From Symsagittifera roscoffensis (Eukaryota; Xenacoelomorpha; Acoela; Convolutidae), in contig NC_087063.1 in the NCBI RefSeq assembly GCF_963678635.1, forward strand, positions 31,696,599 through 31,760,598: a DNA stretch of 64,000 bases, given 5' to 3'. The translations under genes and the position numbers were made by a program. The notes under the pieces were generated by a model. That model had not been told where the DNA came from and did no database searches. It saw nothing but the letters and a program-made list of their open reading frames with translations. Shown in pieces: positions 33,103-43,840 of the stretch. Positions within the stretch are counted from its first letter, which is position 1; each line of letters starts with the position of its first letter.

Positions 33103-34239
33103 CTACTTCGTAACGGCATTCAATTTTTGCCAATAGAAAAATCTGCTGCGGTTTTTCTGAATGCTTGTACGGCTCCTATATACGAAATCTTGGCCAGCTT
33201 GCGATAAAAAACGTACCTTTTTTGATCAAAAGCTTTCCGAAATTGTCCAATTACGGCTTTAAAAAAATGTTGCGCCGCGAAACAACTTAATATGAACATG
33301 ATCAAAAAAGCATTTTAGAGTTTTACTATTTTCAGGGAGTTCAAAGAGTTTTATCAATTTCAGGGAGGTCAAAAAACCATTGGCACATAAGAATGACGTT
33401 GATCTTCCCCAAACAAATTTGAAAAATCTGAACGTTCTACCGCCTAAATTACTTCAGGTGACAGGGATTTCGTTAATGTGGTCCAAATAAGTTTGATCAG
33501 CCTTTATTTTGAAATATCAGATTACGGGGCGGCTATATTAGGCGAGAACTAGATGAACCCAAAATGAAAGTCTTCGTATTAGGCGAAAATGCTAAAATAG
33601 CTCAAATTGAATCATTTAGCGGACCGATTCACAACGAAATAAATTTGAAAACTTATTTTAAAAAAGTAGCTTGCTAAGTAAAACTTAAAATTTTTGTAAG
33701 TTTTTGCGAATTGTTCACGCAGTAATATTACTTCCGTTTGATAAAGTTCTTAATGCGTGAGTGGTATGCTTAGAAATTCTTGAATTTTCTTGCGATCCGA
33801 TTGATGCTCTGCATAAAATTTCATATTATAGCGTGAAACAATTAGCAAAAATTTATGACAATCTATACAAGCTACACGGGTTGACCAAAAATGCTTATCA
33901 TACAATTCTCATAAATGGGAAATTTGTTTTCATACAATTCCATACGTACAGAAAATTTTTTGAAATCTCTATAATAAACATTTTCCCGTAAATGGAAATT
34001 TTTGATAGGGGTTTTCTCCATAAACCAAAAAATTGTTTTTTGTTGCTACATTTATTTTCTGACAAAATTTCGGTTGTGTTTGCAACCGAACACAAGTGGC
34101 AAAGACCTTGGTTACTCAAAGCACCAAATTTCAAATCAGTTTTTTTGGTCACCACTCTGTTCAACTGTTCTAAAAAAGCCGCAGAAATGGTTCAATTTTT
34201 TCCTATTATTTTTCGAAAATGTATGAAAATTGTATGACA
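33103..34239. other. Host spacer between the two large elements
   Basis: This 1.1 kb is outside both target duplications. It has overlapping short frames on both strands without motifs. Around 33,930 it contains CATACAATTCCATAC, the inverse of GTATGGAATTGTATG copies at about 51,136 and 51,170 on the far side of the Polinton, so the insertion target was itself repetitive. Confidence 0.45.
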
Positions 34240-34245
34240 AGCATT

Positions 34246-34480
34246 AGTAGTATTGTATCGTGTCCCGGATCCTAAGGGGGGGGGGTCCTTCCTAAGGGGG
34301 GGGGGGGGGTCCTCACGTAAAGCAAAATCCTAGGAAAGGGGTCCTTAATTTTTTGGAGGACCCTATCCTAGGATTTTGTAAATGATCGCAAGTTCCCACC
34401 CCTAAAGTAAAAGACCCCCTCCTTAGGATCTTGTTAAGCTGAGCTCAACAACCGGGACGCGATACAATAATTCCTTCTAA
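34246..34480. repeat. Left TIR of the Polinton, internally palindromic
   Basis: The sequence matches the inverse of about 50,885-51,114 with small differences in G-run length and some divergence toward the inner end. Within it, outer arms TATTGTATCGTGTCCC (34251) and GGGACGCGATACAATA (34454-34469) face each other. So do GATCCTAAGG and CCTTAGGATC, and at the centre a 56-nt palindrome with arms CAAAATCCTAGG and CCTAGGATTTTG (34323-34378). It also contains two long G runs. Confidence 0.9.
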
Positions 34481-34846
34481 TTCCTTTGAAAGCGGTCCCT
34501 TTCCCCGCGATAATTAAAATTAATCGTCCTAATTCCTGAACTTTTCTTTTTTCGTCCTAGTTTCATGTGGATATCATTTCCTGGCTTTCTTTCTTTTCGT
34601 CAAAGATTTGTCATGCTATTAAAGTTTGTTATTGAAAAAAAGCCTAAGGATTTCACACATTTGTTTGAATTAACACTTGGTTTGCGTCTACTAGTTTATT
34701 TGCCTGAAGCTATTTATGTTAAAACAGTGATTGAGCTCAAAACGAGTACTTCATTAGTTGTAAATTGGTAAAAACCAAAACATATACAAGTCGAAGTATA
34801 AAAAGGACGAACAGTAAAAATCATCTGAAAATATATGTTTCAGACT
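34481..34846. other. Spacer between left TIR and the PolB 3' end
   Basis: I see no gene. This short AT-rich interval follows the PolB terminal exon and may hold its 3' end signals. Confidence 0.4.
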
Positions 34847-37800
34847 TTAATGTTTATTGTTTTGGTTTTCTTTGCGCTGTTTTTTAGATGGTCGTTCTTC
34901 TGAAGCTTCAGATAAATTAAATGGGTTTTTTATAGGGGGACGTTCACGGACTCGGCTACTAGAAGCTTCTTCTTCTTCTTCTTGCAGCTCTGCTTCTGAG
35001 TAGGGCCGCTGTAAAAATCCCCAATCCGGAAGTGTAAAATCGGGAGAACTGTTATCAGTTTCATTGTATGAGTTGGCCCACTCGGTGTCCATGTAAATGT
35101 CTTCTAGAAAAGCATTTTCTTCAGCGGCTTTATGGCCAAAGGGCACTGTCGAAATTCCGTCGAAAAGTAGAAACCGTTTTGAGTCGAATGGTGATAATGC
35201 AAGTTTGTTTTGTTTCACTGTCATATTGGTGTGACCTTTCGATACTATATTATAGTTGTACACTCTCATTGTTTTTCCAGTTCTCTCTGTGCACTCCGTT
35301 TAATTCCTTTGGCACTCAATTTTTGAGTGCCTTCTAAACAGAAGCAAAATTATTATTCTTTTCTACAACGTAGGGGATAGCTTCATTTCACTTCAGCAAC
35401 TCAATTTATACCGAACAAAATTTGATTCATTTTACCAAAAAAGAGCAGAAGACTCTAAATTATGATTAAAAAAGAGGAAAAAAGAGGGAATATGTTGTCA
35501 GATAAATCAACGTTTAGGCAACATTGTATAATGTTGCCTAAATCAGCTAAATGCCCATAGTTTAATGCAACAAATTAAGGGGTGTAGGTAGGTTGGTGGT
35601 GGTAATTTTGTTCTGTAAAAGGTAGGAATTGGGGGTGAAAGGGTGGCTTAAATTTTATTTACCATTAAGGACGACCGAATATAGTTTCGGTTTTAGGGCG
35701 ATGAATTCTCTGATCGGCTTCCCACCAGTCTCGTCTTTGAACTTCAGCACAACTTTCTTGTTGGTATCCTCGAACAAGAAATGGTCCTTATCGTAATTTG
35801 AAAGGTCGAAATCAGCTTTTATTTTCTCCAAGTCTCGGTAAACGTCATCAGTTTTTATAGCGTAAATAAAACTATCCGTGTCGGAGTAAAGGAGTTCCAA
35901 GTTTAGATTTGGTTTCATTTTTTGATAATGAAACTGAAACATGAAACGCTTGGCGAGGTCTAGGATGGTCGCACCAACTATCATAGGTTTATCCCACAAT
36001 ATTTTTGTTACTGAAAAGCTAATTGTGGCTAATTGATCGTCAATGATTTGAAAGCTTTTCATTGTGCTCAGAGCTGTTTTTTGTAAAAGTTCTCTCTCGT
36101 TCCTTACAATCTCCAGCTTCTTTCTTCCTAACTTAGACTCCATTGTCTTACCGAAAGCTGAATTAACAATTAGCTTGTAGAAGTTCTCCTGGAATTTATT
36201 TACCGCGGCTTTTCGTAGGCGGGTGTTGAGGTCGACAAAGGGTGCCATCCAGTGACTTTGGCGGAACTGAAGAACTTTTCCGAGGTGAGTTATTTTCATT
36301 CCCAGCTCATGGTACAATTTTAGGGTAAGGTAAGGCAAAACATAACCTTCTTTAGGATGCAAGGTCTGTAGAAGCTTTGGCACTTTTGGCAGTGTGGTGA
36401 TTCCCAATTTTCCCAACATGTCGACTTGCTCATTGCTCATTGCACCGATGTCCACTACTTCACGAGAGGGGGCAAGGGGGTAATCAGCAAAGAAGTCGTG
36501 AAGCTCTTCGGGTATGGTTAAATTGACTTCAACTATATTACCCCACTCTGAGGTTTCGCTGGTGAGCAGTATGTCTGCCAGACTTTTTTCAACTATTGAA
36601 ATATCGTTTAAGGGCAAAGGGCAGTGTTTCATTATCCCCCCGTACAAATTGTTTGCATCAATATTGAGGATGTAGCTTGATGGTTCTGAGGGCGAAAAAT
36701 CGTCGAGGTATTTATTGTTTGCTTTGTAAATTCGGCGCGCGTAAACCGACGACATGCCTCCTCGTATCATTCGCTGCACAAGGTCTAGATGTTCACGGTC
36801 CGTTAAGAGTTTCAGTTCGGGCTTACAAACTTTTAGAAAGGCGTCCCCGGAAAGGTTACTTGCCGTGAAGTAATAGGCGCAATCCAGCCCGTATGTTTGA
36901 TAGCAAACTTCACGAAAAGCTTCGAAAACGGAAGCAAGCAATAGCACATCTGTAGTCAAGTACAAGTCGTGGTAATCACCAAGTGAGCCACACTTCAGTT
37001 CGGTGAAAACTTTAAGGGCATGATTGTACTCGCTTCTTGAAACACTCAAATCCCCTCCTGTTAGACTATTTTTCCACATTGCTCGTGGGGGAAGGCGAGT
37101 TTCTCGGAATTTTTCGAATGAGTTGAAGTATGAGTAGGGGTAATGCCCTTTCTGTTTCAACAGACTGACTTTTTCACGTGAGTGGCCGAGTTTTTCAAAA
37201 TAGTTCTCCAGCAGAAAAAACTTTTCGTTGGGCAAATTGTCGACAAGTTTTGCCAACGATGCTAGCATGAACCTATACGAATCGATGAATCTCAGATTTT
37301 CGTAGAGTTTTTTTGATTTTTCCGTTTTTGTCCGTGTACGTTTTTATGTAGACTGAGATTGTCAAGGATATATATTTTTCTTCAGATGCGGGTATTACGG
37401 AAAAAGTGTTTTCCGAATCGCTTTTTGCCAGCGCTTTGATTATAAAGTTTAAATCATAATTTGACAAATTATGAGCTACCACTGGAATGTAATTTGTTGT
37501 TTTTCTATTAACGTTACACTCATTGTGTGCCCAACCCAGGAACTTGTTGGTGTAATGGCAATGATCAAATACCACTTGATCATTGTCGGGAAAATCATTC
37601 TCGCATATCCAACAAATTGTAGCATCTTCCCGTTCCTGGTCTGTTATACCAGTGAAAGTGTAATATTTCCTTTTTTCTACGTAAATTTGTCTCGCTAACG
37701 ATTCAAGGGAGCTAATTAGCTCTTCCATCACATTCGGTCCTCTTTTAAGCTCAAACTTTAACAGGTCTGTTTCCCAAATTCGATTACTGCTAACGCGTAG

Positions 37801-39385
37801 CCGCACGGTTGATGGATTTCAATTGTTTGCGTGCTTGATTTTCGCGGATCAGGTTGCGGTCCGTATACTGGTAAGAGCAGTGACTCCAAATCAAAGTAGA
37901 TTACTCTGGGTACGTACCAACGAGCTGTTAAGTTTTTGAACTTGTGGTCATCTTTTCCCGGCTTGGGCATTGTTATGACGACATCTTCGTCTTGGTAGCA
38001 CAGTTCTTGATGTCTTCTCAGAGTTTCGAATGAAGCGCATGTGTGGAAACATTTGCGACAAATCTCAGATTGAAATCGGTGCACTTTGTGCCGCACGTAC
38101 TCGACCAGTTTCTGGAGATCACTTATCAACACATAGTGATATTTTGATCCATCTGTCAGCAGCAACAAGTCCACAATCAGGCTAGTAGTGAATCTGCTCG
38201 ATACTCTTATGGGCAACAATTCGCACTCGTTGTACCTGAACAGAAAATAATTTTTATACCTAGGTTTGGAATGAAATAAAAAAGGTGTTTGAATAGGTGA
38301 AGAACATTCTTGAAGGAATTTTAAAAATATTAGAAGGCAATTAGAATTTGCTTACCGGAAGACGTTGATTTGACAATTGTTCAACTTTTCAAATCTGTCC
38401 ATATCCATCAGACCCATTGGCATTTCGTATTCCCCATTGATTTTCACAATTCCTTCTTTGTCGAGATTGTAGGTCGAGACTTTGTTTTTCTCCAGCCACC
38501 GTCTAGATGTGGGGTAGAGGGCCGGCTCATTCACATTGTGATATGCGGCAACAAAGCAGTAGAGAAAGCAACGGTCATCATCTTTAGTGTTGATATTTGT
38601 GAGCAGAGTAGATGCTGCGCTGAGTGCATCAGGTAGCTCGAAGTAGGATCCTGCTCTTATTGGTGAGAAGGCCGCGAAACTGATTTGCAATTTTTCAATT
38701 CTGTCAATAATCCATCCGCTACCATGAGAAGAGAACGAATTGACTTGGTTGACCATATGTTCAATCAGTTCCAAGAATTGAACCCCAGCTATTCCCTCGA
38801 AGTACACTGTCAATGTCTTAGTGTTCAGAAACAGCATGGTCCTTTCGAAGTTTCCACTGTCCCCCTCTTGCACAGTGGGAATTTTGATCATTCCCACTTC
38901 CACGTGGAATTGCACCTTGTTCGGACCCTCTTTGACCCTTTCCAGTATAAGAGCATCTATTTCCTCCTTGTTTTGCATCATGACTTGAAGCAAATTCATT
39001 TCTTTTTCACCAACTTTGAGATCGTATCGACGCAATTTGCCTCTGAACGCGCTTTCCGTTGGGGCAGCGGAAGACGTCGTCTCAATGCCGTCCCAAACTG
39101 GCAATGCGTGCTTCTTCAGCAAGTGTTGTCCATAGCTTTCCGCGGTGAGAAATATTGTATGGCAATAGATACAAGACTATTCAAAGTCATGTCATGTACC
39201 AGCTCGACGTGCTCTCGGGCTTCCGACAAACTCTCGAGACACTCATCGCAAACAGTTTGAGGAGGAGGGGGAGGAAGGATCTTGTGAACTTTTTGCTCAT
39301 GTCTTCTCAAGTTCCTTTTAGAGCTCAGTATTTTTCCGCACTGCTGGCAAGGAACAGGTATCGCGATAGAAGTAGAGTTCGGCAT
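34847..39385 (-). CDS. polB: Protein-primed DNA polymerase B (Polinton PolB), intron-containing and frameshifted
   Basis: This is the replicative polymerase of the element. Coding blocks on the - strand are 39385-39116 (ATG start; C2H2-like fingers CQQCGK..HEQKVH and CDECLE..HVELVH), 39122-38356, 38235-37758, 37806-37273, 37268-35655 and 35286-34847. The exonuclease motifs are FDLE, HNLSNYD and YLTTD. A CWIC...DHCH finger precedes Exo II. Polymerase motif A is DANNLYG, motif B is NSAFGK and motif C is YSDTDS, all intact. A clean GT-AG intron lies at 38355-38236 (GTAAGC...TTCTGTTCAG). A second intron before the last block is likely (GTAAAT near 35,663; GCACAG ending at 35,287). The frame changes near 39,120, 37,790 and in an A run near 37,305 have no intron signals and look like indels. 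Confidence 0.9.
38236..38355 (-). other. Intron within PolB, 120 bp
   Basis: The donor is CG followed by GTAAGCAAA, and the acceptor TTATTTTCTGTTCAG has a good pyrimidine tract. Removing it joins two blocks in phase at a place where the family is continuous. It is the strongest intron evidence in the Polinton. Confidence 0.85.
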
Positions 39386-40085
39386 TGTTTGTTGAAGTTA
39401 CTGAAGTAGTTCAGGAAAATTTCAAGAAGTAGAACTGGTTATGAAAAAGCAAAAGCGAGAAGTGACTAGCACCAAAAAACTTTGCGGGTAAGGGCAAGTA
39501 GAAGCCATTAACGAGAGTTATACTTCGCCGTCTTGACAATAAGTACTTTCCTTTCCAAAAACAGGGTTTATTCTAGCTTTAAGCTCTAATGTCTGATCAC
39601 TCTGCTCAAGTGCAGGGGTTTTGTATACTAAAAACTGATTCATTTACAGCCTCAAACTTTTGCTGTTAATTTTAAGGGTTAGCGATAAAGTTTTGGCATT
39701 TTTTAGGGGACTGGTTTAGACTTTCAATTAACATTTCAGCACTAAATTACAAAATTTAAAGCTTAGAATGATTCAGATAGAGCCTAAAAATTTTTCTGAC
39801 TAATTTTAACCGTGAAACAGTAATTTCCTAATGATTTCAAGCCCACTTCTTGGTTTGCGTAAATAGGTATAATAAAAAGTAGAAACATGAGATAAAAGTA
39901 TTCAGAAAGTAAAGCCCTCAACTAAATAATTAAGTTGAAAAAAAATAGTAAACATAAAAAATGAAAATTTTGCAAATTTGACACCTTGATAGTTACCGAT
40001 GCATGATAAGCATAGATTGTCATTTGAATGTGTAAAAGATATCGGAATCAAAGTTTCCTTCATGTCATTCAGTGTCCCGTGAAAC
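39386..40085. other. Spacer between PolB and the nested inverted-repeat module
   Basis: This holds the PolB upstream region. No gene is visible. It should carry the PolB promoter, but no specific element can be assigned. Confidence 0.4.
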
Positions 40086-40190
40086 ATTTCATATCATGTC
40101 CTTCGAAATATTAAGGCATGGCCGTTTGGTTTAAGGGACAATAGCTAACCCGGCGTTGCTCGTCGCTGCGCTCCTCGGGAACGCCTCCCG
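40086..40190 (+). repeat. Left arm of the nested inverted repeat
   Basis: The arm starts ATTTCATATCATGTCC and ends GAACGCCTCCCG. Its inner half (GGCGTT...AACGCC) can fold into a small hairpin. It differs from the right arm at three positions. Confidence 0.92.
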
Positions 40191-41338
40191 TTCTGTAATT
40201 TCAAGTGAAATTTTTTTTTTCAAAATAAAGGAAAACCTCAAACTTTTTATGTTGTGAAAAAAAGAAAAATAATGTTTAAAAAAGTGTCTTTTAAATCTAT
40301 CAACAAAAAAACCAGTAAGTTTTGTGGGACCTCGAGCACAGTTCTACTGGTCAAGTTCGAAATTTAAAAAATATAATTTTTTAACTTCTTTTTTCCTTCA
40401 TTTTTAGCTTGAATTATTCGTTCTCGTTTTAAATTCAAGTGAATGTGGTTTGAAATTTTTAGGAGCTATCTGATACGTAATTAGGACAAGCGTAGAAATT
40501 TATAAAAAACAATTATAGCCCAATCAATGAGAGTAGACGCTTAAAAAGTTGTGATTTTTTGAGAAAATCTGATTTTTGTGAAAATATTGAAAAAAAAATT
40601 GGGAAAAAATTTTTTTCTCTCCAAATCCATTGAAACTACCCTCAATCAATTTGCCATGAATTTTTGAGCAGGGCTAAGGGTCATGTTCATTTTTCGAAAA
40701 AAAAAACATAAATTTTTTTTTTTCACATTTTTACCAAAAAATTGTCCGTTTTACACCCAAAACATGTATATGAATGTAATATAATGCAGATTTATGGCTT
40801 AAAAGACTCTCTGTTACTTTGCGTAAGACCTGGCTAACCCCACCGGGCACAAAGTATGATGAGAGAGAGGACAGAGTGTGTTTGATAAAAAAGCCAAATA
40901 AATATGGTTGGACTACCAACAAGAAAATGTTGGACCCTTCCATATTTATCTTTCTTTTGAAAAGAAAGCAATATCCCGAAAAGGATATTCCAAATGGGGT
41001 TCACTACTGAGCAAGTGTATTTATCTCTCTCTCTCTCTCTCTCTCTCTCATTCTTTCTCAAACAACAATTTTAGCGTAAAATTATTCTCGATTTGTGATT
41101 TTTTTCTAGTTTTTCTCGAACATTTTGCTGAAAAATTTACGGGGCAAACTTTAATTGATCTATTAAGCAAAATAAAAACTGAGACAAAAAATATACACAC
41201 AGTAATGTTAAAACAGCTTAGAAGTCAAATCAAACAAAAATGAAAATATAAAACCTTGGAATAATATTTGAAACAAAGGAAAGTTTTTTGTTTAAGTTAT
41301 TAGAAACCTCGAAACTGTAGTTTTCTCTTTTTTGGCGC
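40191..41338. other. Noncoding part of the nested module with a (TC)n microsatellite
   Basis: About 1.1 kb without a supported gene. A (TC)13 run lies at 41024-41049, and there are several long A and T runs. Frames on both strands here are simple-repeat artefacts. Confidence 0.5.
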
Positions 41339-41944
41339 CTAGCAAGCTGCATTTGGAGGAGTGCCTTGAATGAGATCTGGGGTGACTAGATCAATTGTCT
41401 CCGCACTAGATGAAACCCGAGCATCCGAATAGGAAGTTGATTGTTCTGGAGTTGAAACTGCTCCCCTAACAAACGACTCGGGAGACATTGCTGTCGGAAT
41501 ATCCCAGTACGCTTCGCGCTCTGCATAATCACGAATACATCCCTCCTGATTTTCATACAACGGCATTGACTCGCAGTCATACGCGAAGAGAATTTTTCTT
41601 GGAGACTGCTCGAGCGAGGTTGTGTCGTTTATCTCCGTCTTTTCTAATGCCGGATAGCTCTCGTGAATAGTGCAACTCTCGTACATTCGTTTTCGATTCT
41701 GTCTAAGTAGATCGATGTGATCAAGGAGGTAGTTCGGTAGCATGATATGACTTTTTGTAGTCCATTCCTCGTTTTGATTCTCGTTGTTTTTTCGGGGAGC
41801 CAAGTCATTGAACGGACTTGCTGTAGACGGAGAGACTCTCTCTTTCTGTTGATGGATGACTGCAATCGACTCTCTCGTGTATGTTTGGTAGATAATTGTT
41901 CCTTCTCGATCAGACACTGAGATTATTTGTAAAGGACTAGTCAT
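41339..41944 (-). CDS. 201-aa protein of unknown function in the nested module
   Basis: The frame extends upstream to a TTG at 42070, but the first ATG is at 41944. The protein is rich in Ser, Thr, Glu and Arg, with a central LPNYLLDHIDLLRQNRKRMY helix-like segment and an acidic, Ser-rich C-terminal part. It has no signal peptide, membrane segment or known motif. It faces the rightward PC4-like gene head to head across about 630 bases, so a divergent promoter region between them is likely. Confidence 0.5.
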   Translation of the reverse strand: MTSPLQIISVSDREGTIIYQTYTRESIAVIHQQKERVSPSTASPFNDLAPRKNNENQNEEWTTKSHIMLPNYLLDHIDLLRQNRKRMYESCTIHESYPALEKTEINDTTSLEQSPRKILFAYDCESMPLYENQEGCIRDYAEREAYWDIPTAMSPESFVRGAVSTPEQSTSYSDARVSSSAETIDLVTPDLIQGTPPNAAC

Positions 41945-42570
41945 GACTTGAAGAGGTTTAAAGTTTTGTTGAAATGAAATGACTGAACTACCGAAATGAA
42001 ATTGAGAGAATGAAAAGTATGAAAAGTTTATTAATGAGAATGAGATCAGGAAATGGGTGGCATAGTTCAATTAGGTCAAAGCTAATAACTTTTTAGGCGA
42101 GGCTATCAAATTTTATTAATTCTTTTAAGCATGACGCCTGAGGTCATGTTAGGAATGAATGTGAAAACCCGATTTTTTAGATTTATGTAATAGCTTTATT
42201 ATAGTGGCTACGGGCGAAAGCACTCAAAATCAAGTTTTCATGATAGTTTGCCAGACATTCTTTGTTATGCTGTTAGAAATTCATTACCATGATTCATAAC
42301 AGTCATTAAAATAACCGTCACAATAAATAACACTAGAAGATTTTTAGAGTATAGCCGGGGGAAAAAGTAACTAAATACCCATATAAAAAGAGGTTTATCG
42401 TTAAAGAAATTATATCATTGGTGATTAAGTCTTATCAATATGGCTTAGGGTTCTCGTAAACGTTATCACCTAAATTTTTACTTTGGGAGCGCATGATCTG
42501 TCTCGTATACTGTGATCAGTCATTCTTCAACGTTCCACACTAAAAACCAGTTGGTTGTTATTCATTTATA

Positions 42571-42837
42571 ATGTACGCTTCTCTTGACACGGATGTAGAC
42601 TATTTCGATGATTTTAGGGATATATCTTCGAATGATAAACGTTTAGTTAGAGTCGGTGCAAAAACATTCGCACAGACCGGTACTTACATAACTATCAAAT
42701 TGTACAAAAAAGACGAAGAGGGAACTTTCAAGTATCGACAAGGAATAACTTTGTCAACTGGTGAATTCGAGTCCTTGGCGGACAATTATACAAAAATCAA
42801 AAGGTTGACGAAAGCAAAAAAACTGCGACGTGACTGA
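42571..42837 (+). CDS. PC4-like ssDNA-binding protein, 88 aa
   Basis: The ATG-initiated protein contains a segment (about residues 24-78) with the order of a PC4/Sub1 domain: KRLVRVGAKTF, YITIKLYKKDEEGTF and GITLSTGEFESL, corresponding to strand-strand-acidic turn-strand and helix. PC4 proteins bind single-stranded DNA and act in transcription and replication. After the stop, a different frame continues with a Lys- and Ser-rich, then acidic, stretch to about 42931, so the original protein may have been longer with one indel. It is followed by the HUH-like gene on the same strand. Confidence 0.6.
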   Translation: MYASLDTDVDYFDDFRDISSNDKRLVRVGAKTFAQTGTYITIKLYKKDEEGTFKYRQGITLSTGEFESLADNYTKIKRLTKAKKLRRD

Positions 42838-42968
42838 AAAACTTAGAAAAAAGCGAAACAAATCTAAAAAATCTTCATGCTCTGAAAAGGAATGCGAAAG
42901 TGAAAACGATGATAACTGTCGGGTTGTGTAACATTATCAACTCGTTATTCGATTGAAACTTCAAAGCA

Positions 42969-43578
42969 ATGGTTGAAGCAACGTACGAGCAATCCCCTGA
43001 TTATTTCAAACAGTTCCCTAAAAATTACAAATTTTTCATCCTGAATCATGAACCCAACTTTTCAGGCTTCGCTTCAAAAGCAAATTTTGCAGTATCCTCC
43101 CATTCGAATAAATTAGATTTTTGCAACCATTCGATTGACAACGAAAAACATTATCATGTGCTTGTCGAATTTACGAAAGAGTCTACCGATTTACTTAACA
43201 AGATGACTTCAAAAGCCTTCGTTGTTCCTTGTCTTCTCTCTACATTCAAATATTTAATTTTGGGTTGCTCTAACTATGAATTGTCTGGCCCTCTGATGGA
43301 AAAACTGAAAATAGCTGTGAATTATTGATGTTAGTGGTGTTCCAGTTCGCAGACGATTGCCTCAAGTTTGCTTCGGCTCGCAGACTAAATCTGTTCAAAC
43401 TCAAACTGACCTGATTACTAACGTAACAATTGAACGCTTTACTAATATTTTGAATGGTGAAAACGCTGCTGAGTTTTCTAAAATAATTGACATAATTTTA
43501 AGTGGGTATGGTTGTATGGAAAATGATTCAAACACTTTGTTTGTGAAATTTATCATGGAGAAGAAATTCAAGTTTTAA
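42969..43578 (+). CDS. Small protein with an HUH-like HYHVLV motif, frameshifted
   Basis: The first block (42969-43328, ATG start, 119 aa) contains NEKHYHVLVEFTKE, which has the His-hydrophobic-His pattern on a beta strand seen in HUH endonucleases of parvovirus NS1/Rep type. Downstream are FKYLILG and a Tyr-containing segment YELSGPLMEKLKIAVNY that might supply a nucleophile, but this is not established. A second open block (about 43330-43578) lacks an ATG and contains SQTKSVQTQTDL. It is probably the C-terminal part separated by a single indel at about 43,325. No helicase domain is present. The assignment rests on one short motif plus context and could be wrong. Confidence 0.45.
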
Positions 43579-43630
43579 ATATTGGTTTTCTTTCGCTCTT
43601 GTATATCAAAAAAAAATGTTACTACACAAG

Positions 43631-43735
43631 CGGGAGGCGTTCCCGAGGAGCGTAGCGACGAGCAACGCCGGGTTAGCTATTGCCCCTTAAACCAAACGGC
43701 CATGCCTTAATATTTCGAAGGACTTGATATGAAAT
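43631..43735 (-). repeat. Right arm of the nested inverted repeat
   Basis: It starts CGGGAGGCGTTCCCG, itself a small hairpin, and ends TTGATATGAAAT. Together with the left arm it bounds 3.65 kb. Confidence 0.92.
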
Positions 43736-43840
43736 TTTTCGCGGTTCACATAAACTTGCAGAAAAAAAACTTTGTTGTTAATAAGAATGAATTGAAAAAA
43801 AAACGAATTTATAAATTTTACAAAAACATCAATAAATAAT

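Larger units (their letters stand above)
40086..43735. mobile_element. Nested 3.65 kb module bounded by 105-bp inverted repeats
   Basis: The arms at 40086-40190 and 43631-43735 are inverted copies with three mismatches in 105 bases. Their GC-rich inner half stands out in AT-rich DNA. Between them lie one leftward ORF (41944-41339) and rightward genes for a PC4-like and an HUH-like protein, the only rightward genes in the Polinton. The PolB block is on one side and the protease-capsid block begins 105 bases beyond the other. No clear target duplication is seen at the arm ends. It may be a separate transposon or virus-derived replicon inserted in the Polinton, or an accessory region of the Polinton with internal inverted repeats. 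Confidence 0.6.

Noticed and set aside
33761-34237. Frames in the spacer left of the Polinton
   Set aside because: Three frames on both strands overlap, all short, without motifs and in repeat-like DNA.
38685-39260. 191-codon + strand frame opposite PolB
   Set aside because: It lies entirely antisense to PolB coding sequence with family motifs and has no motif of its own.
40731-41243. Overlapping frames on both strands near the (TC)n run
   Set aside because: They run through the microsatellite and poly-T/A tracts and show no protein character.
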